From positions 77,041,731 through 77,105,730 of the forward strand of contig CM040117.1 of NCBI GenBank assembly GCA_022559845.1: DNA of 64,000 bases, given 5' to 3'. Below, piece by piece: positions 12,696 through 25,102 of this stretch (position 1 is the first letter of the stretch; each line of letters begins with the position of its first letter). A program made the position numbers and the translations under genes. This DNA is from Amorphophallus konjac. Its lineage: Eukaryota; Streptophyta; Magnoliopsida; Alismatales; Araceae. The notes beneath the pieces are model-generated. The model saw nothing but the letters and a program-made list of their open reading frames with translations, ran no database searches and had not been told where the DNA came from.

Positions 12696-12944
12696 GAAAT
12701 GCATGTTGACAACTGCACAAATGATTTCTAGTGCATAAGCATATTTAAAGCTTTAGCATCCCATAAAGCACATCTCTGTGGTAGCAAAGAGATAGAACCA
12801 TGGTTGAATGATTGTCTGAAAGAGGAAAGTCAGATGCACTAGCAGTAGAAGCTGGCAGGTGTATTTCAAAAATGAAGTCTCACAGAAACTGGCTGAGCAT
12901 AGTTCAATTGAACAGTCATGTGTCAAGACATGCAGGATAATTTT

Positions 12945-13148
12945 TTTTGAAGAGGTCGACACCCTACTGGTATGTGTTAGGACATGCAGAATAATGTCTG
13001 CTGAATAGGTCGACTCCCTCAAGTCTTGTGTCGAGACCTGCAGGATAAAGTATACTGCACAGGTCGACACCCTACAGCTATGTGTCGAGACATGAAGGAC
13101 AAGTCTGTTGAACAAGTCGACACCCTCCAGTAATGTGTCGAGACTATC
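12945..13148 (+). repeat. GTCGAC repeat cluster between pol and env-like region of B
   Basis: Four imperfect units of about 60 bp alternate GGTCGACACCCT and TGTGTCGAGACATG with diverged spacers. The same core recurs in B's gag linker (about 6415-6590), just before the env-like frame (14212) and in its 3' LTR (28109-28660). Confidence 0.8.
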
Positions 13149-14242
13149 TCTCAGCCGCACTTGGAATTGAAGATCAAATGGAGAGCCTTCTGATTCTTTC
13201 TATACATTGCTTCCTTCATTTCCACCTCAAATCTTCTGCCTCTAAACCTTCACTTTTCACCGAACATTAAGTGAGGGAGAGTTGAGAATGTTTTCATTCA
13301 TCTATACAACCCTGGGTGAGTTCATGTGTATTACTCCTATTAAAGAAATAGTTTCTTATTTATAATCCTCATTTTCATTAATCATTGCGTTGAGTTCAAC
13401 CAATCTTGCACTCATAATAGGATTAAAACATTAATCAAGTCATTGAAAATGTTCACTGCCTAAGCATCTGAAAATTCTCTGCATATAGGCTTCTTGGTTT
13501 GTGAATTGACTGGCATGTATTGTCCTTAAACAAATTGCCTAACTTGAAGTCAATTGGAGAATATGCCTCTTAAAAACCATACTACAATAATTTCAGAGCA
13601 ATGACTTCATCTTTAGAGAAATTAGATCCTCTATCAATGAAATGAAGGTTAATCTAGTCATGATGAAGGTTGTCAACTCTGTTCAGAAAAAATTCAGAAA
13701 GATGAGTTACACTGAGTAACTAGGGACTCTGGCATCTAATCAACGTGTTTCCTTGAGTCAAAAAGTGAATGCTTTATCAGACTATTTATTTAAAAAAATG
13801 GTTTGGGGTTGACTCTACACCTTGCTTCAAAACAAAAAGGGTTTTATTTAATTTCAATACCTGCTTATCCTCGTTTTCCAATCATGCCTAATGAACGTGA
13901 TGAGTAAGCCAACTGGGCTTGGTTCTATTTTCTTGAACTTTCTCAAATGTTTTAGTCATATTATTTGTTGCACAAACGGTTTCTCTCAACCCTTCATTAC
14001 TTAAAAATGAGCTTATAAGCATTAAACCGTTCTGAACTTAACTTAGGGGTATATACGCCATTTCTTATCTCAGGGGTGTTATTTCAAAAAGCAAAAATAT
14101 CAACTTTCCTTATTTAACTCACGGTGAAAATCAAATTCTCACCTTTTCTCATTTCAACCCTATTTCACCGTCACCATCGCTCTCCGGCGACTCGGCACAT
14201 CCTCACCTGGAGGTCGACGCCCTCGTTCCCTCTCTTTCGCCT

Positions 14243-16702
14243 ATGAAACCCTCTCCCCAGCTAGCTCCAGCTTCCCTCCGTCTCCTCACCTCCCTTTCTT
14301 CTAACCTCTCCATGGCTCCTCCGATCACCCGCGGTAAGAAGAAAGACACGGCTTCATCCAAGAAGGCCACAGCCTCGAAAGCACACACAGAGGGGCGATC
14401 CAAGAGCATTGAGGACCGCCCAGCTGCAGAACCAGCTAAGAGACGAGCTGCCGAGGCCCAGGGCTCGAACAGTGAAAGGGTTTCACCGTCGTAACCAAAG
14501 CCCAAGCGGCCAAGGCTGTCTGCCAAAGAAAAAGGGAAGTCCAAAGCTCAGTTAGTCCCTCCGAAGCCCAGTACTGTTGCCTCTATTAGGGAAGAAGACA
14601 GTGATCCCACCAGGATTCTCTTCCTTAGGTATGTGAATTTTGATGACCACAAGATGCTTGAGTCTTTTCCTGAACTACAGCCGTTATTTGAGTTCCAAGG
14701 ATGGCGACGGTTTCTGTCCGATCACAGGATATACTACCCATTTTTGGTTCAACAGTTCTACAAGAACTTATTTTTTGATGAAAACAAGAAAGTCCTTCGG
14801 ACTGAGGTCAAGGGGGTCTCCATAAAGCTTACAACCAAGCTTATTCATAGGGCTTTACACATACCCGGGATGGGAAAATATAATCTGAGGTTCAGATTGA
14901 CTTGTCAGTCGCCTACACCATTCTGACAGGAAAGCCTCGAGACCCTCAGGATGCTACCCAACTACTTGTCAAATCCTTTGACACAAATCGGTTTCCCCCT
15001 TTACATCGACCTCTGCATCACATTTTTACTACCATGATTACCCCACAAGGGGGTGGCAGAAGTAGACTTACAGAGACCCAGAGGTTCCTGTTTTACTAGT
15101 TGTTCAACAATTACCATGTTTGTTTACCTGAGATCATGCTCCAGATTATGGACAGTTGCACTTACAACCGGCGTAGCCTGCCCTATGCCGCACAGCTAAC
15201 TGCTATTTTTAAAAAGGTTGGCATCCCTCTTGATAATGAGAAGTCCATATCTATCCCCAGGAGCAATGTCTACAGCATGAGGTTCATAGAAAATTACATG
15301 CACTTTAAAAAGGAAGGTGACAAACTTGTAAGGAATCTGCCTAGACATCTACCTGACCCTCCAGAACAGCCAACTCTACATGCACAGCCTGCACAGGAAC
15401 AGCATGCACAGGCACAGCCTGCACAGGATCAGCCAGCATAGGACCAGTCGGCTTCAGATGCACAGTTAGATCAGCATGAGGAAATGTTCCATGCAGATAT
15501 CCACTTTGAGCAGGCTCCTTAGTAGTAGCAGTCTGCAGATCCCATGGACCAGCCTGGGATGATGATGGCTTTTGGCATCCAACAGGCTATCTCCGGACAA
15601 CGAGCCTACAATGTTCAGTGCAAGAGATGCCCTCCTGAATTTCATACAGAGGCCTCCACCTCACGAGGTCCTACTTTTGGTGCCACTGGTAGTCTCGGAC
15701 ATTCACCCTGCACTTATCCAATTTCTCACTGCTTAGTTTGGGAGCATACACTCCTCCTTTCGACAACTCAGCTTGCAAGAGGACAGAATAGAAGCCATGC
15801 AACTCCACAATGAGCAAGTTCAAACCATCAGATGGGCAAATTTTGTGCATGACAAACACAGGTCAGATGCAAGGTTGTACAACTTCATGAACTCAATCGT
15901 CAATGTGTGCGAAAGAGCTGGGACAATAATGAAGAGGCTCCAACAAATTCACCTTGAAACCCAGGAGAAAACTGCAGACATGGTGTGGCATGCATATGAC
16001 ATACAAGAAGAGCAAGGTAATATCAACATTAAGTGTGCCAAACTAATGGACTCCTCCAATCAGCTAGCTGACCAAGTGGCTAGTGCCACTACATCCATCC
16101 GAGCACAAGCGGCTGGCGCAACTACATCCATCAGAGCACATGTGACCACAGAGACCAACAGATCCATTGATGCCACCTCCAATCTGGAGAGAATAGTTAA
16201 TGCTACTTCTTCTCGACTACTGGATGCCTCCCAACGGATGAAAGGGAAGATGTACTCTGACTCCAACAAGCTACTGGATGCCTCCTCTAAGCTTGCAGAA
16301 ACTGTACACACAGACACAGCTCGAGCAGTCAATAGCACCACCAAAGCTGAGGTCAAAATGGATGTAGTGTACATAAAATTGGATATGGTTGGTACTGAAA
16401 TCTTGGAACTCATTCGACTGCATAAAGATCAACTCCAACCAGCCCTGCAGGACGCAGGTGATGAATGGTGCCCTCCTCCCCAAACAGAAGCCACCTCTTC
16501 TCATTTTCCACCACAAGGCTACCAGCAGAGGGTTGAAACAGAATACATCTGTGAAATGATTCATAGCTGGCTCAAGGACATCAAGGAAAATATCAAGTCT
16601 TTGCACCAGTTTTTCAGACAAAGGGATGAGCAGCTAACTCAGAGGGTTGACTCTCTAGCAACAACAATCTCTCACATGCAACACGACTTCCAAGAGGCAT
16701 AG
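14243..16702 (+). pseudogene. Env-like / putative plant transposon protein region of B
   Basis: This lies downstream of pol in the same orientation, the position of the env-like ORF of some Sireviruses. It starts MKPSPQLAP with a basic Lys/Ser/Ala-rich N-terminus. A conserved domain of the 'putative plant transposon protein' type follows at about 14640-14900 (ESFPELQPLFEFQGWRRFL, then KLIHRALHIPG). Next is a Gln/Ala/Pro-rich repeat (about 15360-15440) and a long helical, coiled-coil C-terminus (15773-16702; repeated SNLER/SNKLLDASSKL-like heptads). Stops near 14492 and 15097 and frame changes near 14900, 15440 and 15770 break it. No convincing signal peptide or transmembrane segment is visible, so an envelope function is not supported by sequence alone. 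Confidence 0.7.
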
Positions 16703-17044
16703 ATCCTTCACTTTGCCAGTTCTAGCTCCATGCCTCCACCACAGCAGCCTCCTCCTTCACCGCCTCCTTGCTGATGACAAAGGGGCAGAAGTACTGAAGA
16801 TCTTCTGAGAAGACAAGCATCATCTAGCGTCAAGCATGTAGTTAGATTTTTCATCTAGATTTTAGTTTTTACATTTAGATTTGCAATGTAACTACTTGAG
16901 CACACATCTTTGCTTGATCTGTACAAAACCATGGTTGATCAATGAAACAAGCTTTTTGTTGTGTTGTTGAAAAATGATATATGTTGAAAAATGCTAACAT
17001 TCAGTTGTTGTGTGAATGGATGAATCTCACTTGGTTGATGGCTC
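16703..17044 (+). other. Element B 3' internal spacer up to the insertion of C
   Basis: Non-coding. It contains the PPT-like GACAAAGGGGCAGAAG at about 16776-16791. It ends with GGCTC at 17040-17044, the left copy of element C's target-site duplication; B resumes at 27911 with the second copy. Confidence 0.75.
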
Positions 17045-18229
17045 TGATAGTTTGGTGCGATAGATAAACACAGATCCAGAGGGGGGGTGAATGGATCTTT
17101 TAAAGAGTTTTGACCAATTTAAAATTCGTATGAAATGATAAGCACAAGATCAGTGGACAATTGCTCAAACATAAATAATGCAAACCCAATTAAACTCTAG
17201 GACATGAATAATCAATCAGATCACGGTCCTAGCATGCATCTAGCAGAAGCAAGCAATCAAACAAACCACTGCACAAGGGATTTTTAGGTGGTTCGGTCCA
17301 CAGACCTACGTCCACCCCTCACTCCCAACCGGAGTGAGGCTTCCACTAGCAATCAGCTAGAAAGCAGACTCAGTCTGCAAACAAGTTGCTGCCACACAGC
17401 TTGACCAGGGGAACAACCTCCCCTCTTCCTCCAGACCGGAGGGACACCCCAAGTGACTCCCAGCCACTTGGAACCAGAGACTAGGTCTCTCTTCCTCCAG
17501 ACCAGGAGGGAACACACAGGTAGCAACCACTACCTGCAACCGGAGTCAAGGACTCCCTTCCTCTGAAACCAGAGGGAACTCACAAGCGACACTTAGTCAC
17601 TTGTAGACCGGAGACACAGTCTCCCTTCTCCTGAGTCCACAGGAGGAACCCGATCTCCAACCAGAGAATCGGAAGAACAATGTTCAGTTTGAAAAGAAAA
17701 ACAATAAAAGAAAATCAAGCAACTAAAAGCTAGAAATATAAAATCAAAATGTGGCTCTCGCAGGAGCTGGCTGGCCTGGATTTGATCCACGGTCCAGCAG
17801 AAACTGATCTTCAGTTGAAGCTTCTTTTACTCTAGCTCTCTCTTCTTCTCACTCTTCTTTTTCTTCTCTTTCGCAGGCTCTCTTCTGTCTCTTCTTCTTT
17901 TCCTACTACTGCAGCTCTTTCCTTCTATCTCGATCACTCTCTTTCTCTATCTGCTTCTCTTTTTTTACGATCAGCCTTCTTCTGAGGAAGAAGCCTTCCT
18001 TTTATAGCAGCAGCAAGCAGCTAGGGCGTGTGCTCTCGACGATTCCCGCCCATAAGGTTCAGTCCACGTGGCATGATCAGGGCCATCTCCTATTCTTGGA
18101 TCACGTGCATCATTAACCTACTCGAATCAGCAGTCCTGTTAGAACAGATTAATTATCAGTGCAAGTTAATTTATCTGACAGGAAAGAATATGAGAAAGTA
18201 TATACATCGAGTCACTTTGATGAATGAGC

Positions 18230-19715
18230 TGAGCTTGTACAGACTTGATGCATCAATTGAAGTGTGCACAGGTGAGAAAGTGTATACAGCGAGAATGAAT
18301 GTACAGACATTACATTCACGAGTGTACATACTTTAACTGCATGAGATGCAGGCAACCACTGTGAAGACTTGAAGTGTATGCAATGCAGACAGAAGAGTGT
18401 ATAGACTTGAATGCTCAAAGGATTGTCCAGACTTCTGAAGGAGATGCACAAACAAAATGAAAGTATGCACATTGAATGCATGAGATGCTTAGACAAGCTG
18501 TCACCGAATGTACAGACTTTGTCTTACTGTTTATGCATGAGTCTGTCAACGAATGTACAGACTTTCTATGCTGAATGCACAAGACGCTAAGAGACGCTGT
18601 ATAGACTTGACAATGCATGGACTAGCATATAGACGCAGCAAGACTCTGTGAGCGCCAAGCCGGTGTACAGACTTTGCGAGCGCCAAATCAATGTACAGAC
18701 TTGCAAGCGCCAGGACCATGTACAGACTTAGTGGAAGCGGGATGTGCAGACTTGCTATGAAGCAACCAGAATGTACATACTTTGAAATCAAGGAATGCAC
18801 AGTGATGTATAGACTTTGAAACACAATGCAATGTGTAGACTTTGATAAACGAATGTATAGAGTTGATAAAGCTTTAAAGCACAAGACACTTGGCCAATGT
18901 ACATACTTGGAAAGCATGAAGGCCAATGTACAGACTTGGAAAGCTTGAAAGCCAATGTATAGACTTGGAAAGCCTGAACCAATGTACAGACTTGGAAAGC
19001 TTGAGGGCCAATGTACAGACTTGGAAAGCCTGAACCAATGTACAGACTTGAAACAAGTGAACACGGCGATGTGTAGACTTGGCCAATGTACAGACTTGAA
19101 GTAAGGGGATGATGTGCAGACTTAGTGTGTGCTGTGAGCAATGTATAGACTTGGTGTCTGAACGTAGGTAAAGATAAGCAATGTATATACTTGAACCCGT
19201 GCATGCTAGAAGCAGTGTATAGACTTTGTGCCCAAAGGCAATGTATAGACTTGCACAGTTTAGCTGCCAATGTATAGACTTTGATAATGCATTGATGCAT
19301 GCTGTACATACTTAACATGAGACGTTGCATGCATGATGTATAGACTTGTTAATGCACTGATGCATGCTGTACAGACTTAACATGAGACGTTGCATGCACG
19401 ATGTATAGACTTGTTAATGCACTGATGCATGCTGTACAGACTTAACATGAGACGTTGCATGCACGATGTATAGACTTGTTAATGCACTGATGCATGCTGT
19501 ACAGACTTAACATGAGACGCTGCTTTCTAGCCAAAACGCTGTACAGACTTTACTTCGTGATGCAGCGTTGTACAGACTTTGCATATGTGAGACACTGGCT
19601 GTATAGACTTAGAGTAAAGCATGCAATGTATGGACTTTGAAGACTTGCTAGCATGCGGATGTATAGACTTTAAATGAGAAGCACACGATGCAATGTGTGG
19701 ACTTGGTGTCTCATG
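18230..19715. repeat. Array of >40 TGTAYAGACTT motifs in the 3' LTR of C
   Basis: The plus-strand consensus is AATGTAYAGACTTG, always in the same direction, with irregular 20-45 bp spacing and diverged spacers. The motif reads AAGTCTRTACATT in element sense and contains the palindrome TGTACA. It lies entirely upstream of the TATA box near 18000. The same array is in the 5' LTR at about 26300-27655. Confidence 0.9.
19268..19515. repeat. 65-bp tandem repeat within the 3' LTR of C
   Basis: Four near-identical 65-bp units, each with one TGTATAGACTTG and one TGTACAGACTTA and several GCATGC-like palindromes. The 5' LTR has only two (about 27316-27445), so copy number changed after or during insertion. 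Confidence 0.85.
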
Positions 19716-19941
19716 CAGACAGACGAGTGAACAGTCTATGCCATGCTCATAGTTAATGCATGTAACAAGTACTGTATGAAGTAAACACATATGACATCAA
19801 ACATATGAGAGTCATAGTGTTTGTCAACATCAAAACACAGTATTGTCATCAACAAAACACAATATCCAACAATCATCAAAACACATTATCCAAAAAGCAT
19901 CATAACACAATATTGTCATCATCAAAACACAATATCCAACA

Positions 19942-19957
19942 ATCTCCCCCTTTTTGA
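19942..19957 (-). other. Polypurine tract of element C
   Basis: On the minus strand AAAAAGGGGGAGAT abuts the 3' LTR start TGTTGG. This is the standard plus-strand primer site of a Sirevirus. Confidence 0.9.
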
Positions 19958-22413
19958 TGATGGCAACACTATGAGTCTCAAGAATGAAAGAGATGGAATA
20001 TTCAAACTAGACTCATCAAAGTATTCTCCCCCTTTGACTTCATCAAAAAGAGAACAATACTTTGATAATCTAGTGATGGCATATGAGACACCCAAAATAG
20101 TTCAGCAGATGAGGGCAACACAATATCAGAAGCAATTAAAACAATTCTCCCCCTTAGGCAAACAACTTATGCAGACATGCATATGCTACAAATACTCCCC
20201 ATTTGACATGGCAGAAGGTATAGAGCTAATGCAGACAAACAACATAATCAGACACACTTGACCAGAGAATTCTTCCCTTATGATTCATGATGTAAGAGTA
20301 AACAACAAGGATGAACTCTGGTTATCCAAAGGCTGCAAGTAAATAGGTTATACTGAGAGTTGTGCCTCACATAAATGAGAACCAATGTCAATCAAAGCAC
20401 AGTGATAGAGAGCAATAGGATGAACATATTCAACAAATAGTGAAAGTTGAGATATAGAACTTTTCAACATGATACCAACTTCATAAAACAGAAATTAAGT
20501 TTTAGATTCCTCCATTATAAAAGCTTATGAATCCTTGATTGTCAGATATGGTTTAAGAATGATGTAAACCGAGTTTTTTTCAAAAAGAAATGGTACTCAT
20601 ATCTGAACCAACTCTTAATGAAAAAGGAACTACAAGCTCATATAAAATTCTAGTTCAACCAACTTCCATCTTGCTTAGTCTACTTTCCATGACTGTTTTA
20701 AGAGAAACATAAGTGAATGCAACTGAATTATAATTGTTCTTTCAGAATTTGATTTACACTTGTTCATATTTTTCCCTTTTTTTTAAGAACAATTTTGGTT
20801 TATCAACACCTTTTGACGTGGGGAGACACCTTGATCAGAGGCAAGAATCCCCAGTTACTCAGTGTGACAACCGTATTGCTTCTCCCATTTTAGAGAACAG
20901 AGGTAGCATTAAAAGTATCTTTGGCATGAGGATACACCTTGATCAGAGGCCAGAATCCCCAGTTACTCAATACAACTATGCCATTGCTCTGCTATATTCT
21001 CACAGTAGTTTCCAATCATCTCTTTAAATAGAGTTAACCATGGTACTTCATGACACAATCCTTTGGACATGTTTCTCAATAACCACAGTCATTGCTCTGT
21101 CCATACTTTTTCTCAGAATGGATTCAGAACAAGTTAGGTGTTTAAGAACAACTACATACACTATATATCTCAGTCAACGTAGACATGGACTTCAACTTTT
21201 CAGATGTCAGATAGTCTTACATGAATTTACATGAAGCATACAGTTAAAGTTTATTAAGAAGTTGAATCAGATATTTTCAAGTTCTTTGAGTCCAAACAAG
21301 AGTACATAAGACTTAAACCAATTCCAGTTAACAAATGTTCTTAAGCATGTATAATGGAAGGTTCCTCATTAAAGATGTTTTAACTTTTATGAAGTAGTAT
21401 TCAGGCTGAAGGTTTACTTCATATCTCGGCTCAGAAATTCAAGTGAGCTGACTGATATTTCAACAAACAGCATGGATTCTGAAAAATTTCAGCAGGGAGA
21501 CTGCTCTTGAGCAAAGTATTTCAGAGTTGACAGATGAAGTATAATTCAGGTTAAGAATGCTTCAGAATCAGTCAAGAGAGATCTTTTGATGATGGAATCA
21601 CTGACACTACAGATATGACAAGTTGAATCAAATAGATGGACATGAAGATTTTAGACAAATACACAATTGAAAAGATTAAGCATGCTCCCCCTGACAATAT
21701 GCAGTGAGTCACTTCCTCCCTTTTTTTTATTTTTCAAAAAATGTGATATGCAATGCATTGACTCCCCCTTACTAAAAGCACTGAATCATCCTATATGCCA
21801 TGAAGACAATGCATGAGACTAGACAGACTCCCCCTCATATTGTACAATGTTTGCAATGAAGGTTGAACATATGATTTTGTGACTCAAGCTCATTCAGACT
21901 GCCCTATTAAACAATATGACCCATGGTACTTGGCGGAGCACTTGGTGTAAAAGACCACCTCTCACATAGTAAGAACCTCCAGACCGATTTCCCTGCCTTT
22001 TGGTAGCTTACCATTTAATATACCATAGTGGTCATGAATGATAGTGCAATATTGACAGTCCTACTTGCATCAGATTTTCAATGACTGTATGTCTAATGTA
22101 TGTATATGTAATTCACATATATGCACACACAGCTCAAAGTGCAAACAAGTAATTCCATGAAGCTCAATGCAAGTGTCAAACAAATAAAAGAGCATGTATG
22201 CATGAATCATGATATGCAAAAAAAATATGACAATTATGCATGGACAGTTCATACCAGATATGCAGTTATCCAAGATTCACAATTTCAGATATGCAATTTA
22301 AGACAAGTTTTCAGAATTGACCTGAGTAGTGCAATCCTAGGGGTTTCATTCTTGAATGCCTTGGTTTATTTACCCCTCTTTGTTCATTCCAAGGAACATC
22401 TGCAAAATATTGA
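19958..22413 (-). other. Element C post-gag non-coding region with extra PPT-like tracts
   Basis: No supported gene. It resembles the post-pol region of element G (40350-42314). Repeated PPT-like GGGGGAG tracts on minus lie at about 20025-20034, 20146-20155, 20195-20204, 21684-21692, 21762-21771 and 21828-21835. The 23-bp Sirevirus post-pol motif is at 21917-21939. The step from gag (22414) to post-pol sequence without any pol marks the internal deletion. Confidence 0.75.
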
Positions 22414-24982
22414 TCATTTTGATCCTGCAGGGACCCAAGCAGCTTTGGGTCCTGCCTTACCCCTAACAGGTGTTCTAAACAATTTCATAGCAACATTATT
22501 ATCAAATTTCATCAGTGAACAGTCATCCATAGAATGTCCAAATTTTCCACAGTATCTACATGAAATGGCTGGTTTTTGGTTCTTATGATGCATATTAACA
22601 GTAGGATGATGTTTATAAACATGTTCATAAGATTTTCTGTTGTATGCATGAACAGTTTGATGCTTGTTCTTACTCAGCCAACATTCAGCAGATCTATGGC
22701 CTGGCTTCCCACAGTTATAGCATGAAATTTTCACAAATATTTTTGCAGGGAATTTGACAAAATAGGGGTTAACAGAATTCTTTTGAACATACCAACAGTC
22801 CTTGACTGTATGCCCATTTTTCCCACATTCGAAGCATCTGATTTGCTTACTTTTAAAACCATTTTTACTCCAAGTAGATCTAAACCAGCACTCAGCAGCC
22901 TTGTGCCCAGGCTTATTACAGTTGAAGCACACAATGTGCTGACTAGAATTGTGTTTAGATCCATATGGACCATGAAAATGAATGGAAGACCTGGCATGCA
23001 GTTTATTGTCTTCTTTCATGATAAAACATTCACTCATGAGATGACCATGCTTCCCACAATAATAACATGAAGCATCAGGCTTCCTAGCAGCATGGTTTCT
23101 ATCAAAAGAATTTCTAGAATGTGATGTTTCACTACCATGCTCATCTTTTAGCATTAATCTGCAATCTTCCATTATGTGACCTACTTTCCCACAATAATAG
23201 CACGACCCCTTTTTAGTATGAGTGTTTGAGAGGTCATGTGAATTGTGTGCAGTAGTCTTTGTACCAACTAGAGTAGTTTTGTCCTTTTTCTGTAGGTTTT
23301 CATCCTTTTTTAATTTTTGAGTTTGTCCTATAGTTTTGGGACTGACAGTGGGTTTTTGTGCAGTTTATTGAAAAACAGAAGAACCAGCAGTTGTGTTTTG
23401 ATCAGAAGCTTTTACAAACACAGTTGAAGTTTTATTGCTATTGATCCTTTTGTTTGTTGAACTGTAACCCAGCCCCTCTCTCTGAGAGTTATCACTCTTT
23501 CCCAGAAGCTTATTCAGATTGTCCTTTCCCTTGACAAATTTTGACAAGGAGTTTTTCAAATCTTGAATTTCAGAATTTAAGCCACAAATATTAGCTTCAT
23601 ATTTAGACAGATCTGTTTCACAGGAAATGACTTGTTGATGCAAGGCATCATTCAGACTTTTGAGTTTTTCAACTTCCTGTTTTAATTTTATTTCATTGTC
23701 AGCTTCAGATAGGGACTTATAAAGATCATCAACTTCTTGTTGAAGGGATGTGATTGTTAACTCATATTTAGCTATCTTTTGTTCACAGCAAGTGACATTC
23801 CCACTCAACATTAGGTTGATATTTTTCAGATTTGTAATTTCATGTTCAGCATTCAGCAACTCACTAGAGCTCACCAGGCTTACACTCTTTCCTTTTTCTA
23901 AAGTGATTAGCCTCTCAGACATTGCTGAGTTTAGGTGATTCAGCTTATTAATTCCTCTTTCAGTTTACTATTCTGCTCTAGGAGTTCATCATCAAACACC
24001 CATTCATCTGTTGAAGATTGACATTCATAAAACATTTCTTGCTGTTTGTCGAGATTTTTCTGAAGCTCTAAGTTTATTACTCTCTCAGCCTCCAGTTTCT
24101 CAGAAACCAAATTATTTACCTTTTCAAGATTAATTGATTTGTGTTCAGATTCTTTGAGCTGGTTTTTGAGTATTTCAATTTCAGATTTCATGTTTTCCAA
24201 TTCAGAGTTGACACACTCTAAATCTCTCACTAGTTTTTCATTCTGAACAGCATTATTGTGATGAACCTGATCATCATCAATTAAACTATGCCTCTCCTTT
24301 AGTTCAGCAATTTCGCAAACAAGCTCTTGATTCTCCTTTTTGTGTAAATCAATTTGTTTCATAAGAGTTCATTTTTCAGATTTCAAATGATCTAAATATG
24401 AACTAATAGAATCAAAATATGTTAATTATCTTCTAAATATGTCATTTTCTAATTTCAGAATTTCAGGGTTTTCACCTCGAGATTTAGCATCCTCATGATT
24501 CTTTAGCTTCTTTATCAGTTTCTTATTCTTCTTCTTTAGTCTTTCGTAGGATTCTAACAGATTGGCATAGGCATCTTCCCAGTCGTCTAAAGTGTAACTA
24601 GAGAAAGGATTTGTTACCTCTTCAGCATCTTCAGATTCATCTTGATCACTGCCATGGTTGCTCTTGTCAGCCATTAGGCAGCTGTCCTCATTTCTCCTCT
24701 GAGCTAGCTTCAGCTTATCCAGAATGTCCTTACCGGACCTGCAGTCATGGAAAAAGGAATGTAGAGCCTTGTCAGTAGCTTCTTTCATTAATTTCAAAAC
24801 TTTTTGATTCTCTCCATTTCTTGATCTGTGACTGTTAGTCCATTTGGACTCTTTCTTTGGCAGTCTGTGAGGACCATGTGAGATTAACTTCCACAGATCC
24901 AGATCCATCAAATTCACATAGTTATGTAGACTGCTAACCATGAGTTAAAATTAGAGCCATTGAAAACCGGTGGAGAACCCAT
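22414..24982 (-). pseudogene. Element C Gag with six CCHC zinc knuckles
   Basis: It starts near 24982 (MGSPPVFNGSNFNSW), a copia gag N-terminus, with a frameshift near 24935. Long coiled coils follow (about 24620-23440), with stops near 24424, 24361 and 23938 and frame changes. The last part, 23922-22414, is one frame with a single TAA at 23367-23365. It holds six CCHC knuckles: CYYCGKVGHIMEDC ending near 23161, then five at about 23067-23026, 22929-22888, 22836-22795, 22722-22681 and 22560-22519. It ends KAAWVPAGSK and stops, without protease or pol. Gag would form the particle and bind RNA. Element G gag has one knuckle, so this array is an expansion, perhaps for RNA capture (inference). 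Confidence 0.85.
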
Positions 24983-25088
24983 TGATTAAATCGGCAAGTA
25001 GATTAATGCAGTAAAGAGTAAATTCAGAAATGCACCAAAGACAACAGGATCCTCTGCAGATCGTTGGATCTCATTAGTCAGAGAACCG

Positions 25089-25100
25089 CTCTGATACCAA
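25089..25100 (-). other. Primer-binding site of element C
   Basis: TGGTATCAGAGC on the minus strand, two bases from the 5' LTR end, complementary to initiator tRNA-Met. Confidence 0.92.
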
Positions 25101-25102
25101 TT

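Larger units (their letters stand above)
12416..14242 (+). other. Element B post-pol spacer
   Basis: Non-coding. It holds a PPT-like AGGGGGAG at 12541-12548, a 23-bp motif (12673-12695) shared with elements C and G, and a cluster of GTCGACACC/GTGTCGAGAC repeats (about 12950-13145). From 13200 on it is AT-rich with no convincing frame. The minus-strand frame at 12753-13160 is a by-product of the repeats. Confidence 0.7.
17045..19941 (-). mobile_element. 3' LTR of element C (2,897 bp)
   Basis: On the minus strand it begins TGTTGGATATTG at 19941 and ends CACCAAACTATCA at 17045. Contents in sense order: four copies of a 65-bp repeat (19515-19268) inside a larger array of the TGTAYAGACTT motif (about 19715-18230), a TATA box CTATAAAAGG near 18000, the three-hairpin module (17339-17262), and the GATC-flanked block (17097-17073). 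Reading frames here, such as those giving repeated SVHW/SLYIG/VCTLA peptides, are artefacts of the motif array. Confidence 0.9.

Noticed and set aside
14243..16702. A true viral-type envelope protein in element B
   Set aside because: No signal peptide, fusion peptide or transmembrane segment can be seen; only the position is env-like.
18546..19330. Minus-strand frames in LTR C encoding repeated SVHW / SLYIG / VCTLA peptides
   Set aside because: The same motif array gives repeated peptides in three frames at once, and both LTRs show it; these are translations of a non-coding DNA repeat.
18230..19715. CRISPR-like array
   Set aside because: The repeated unit is only ~12 bp, degenerate, irregularly spaced and inside a plant LTR; there are no cas genes.
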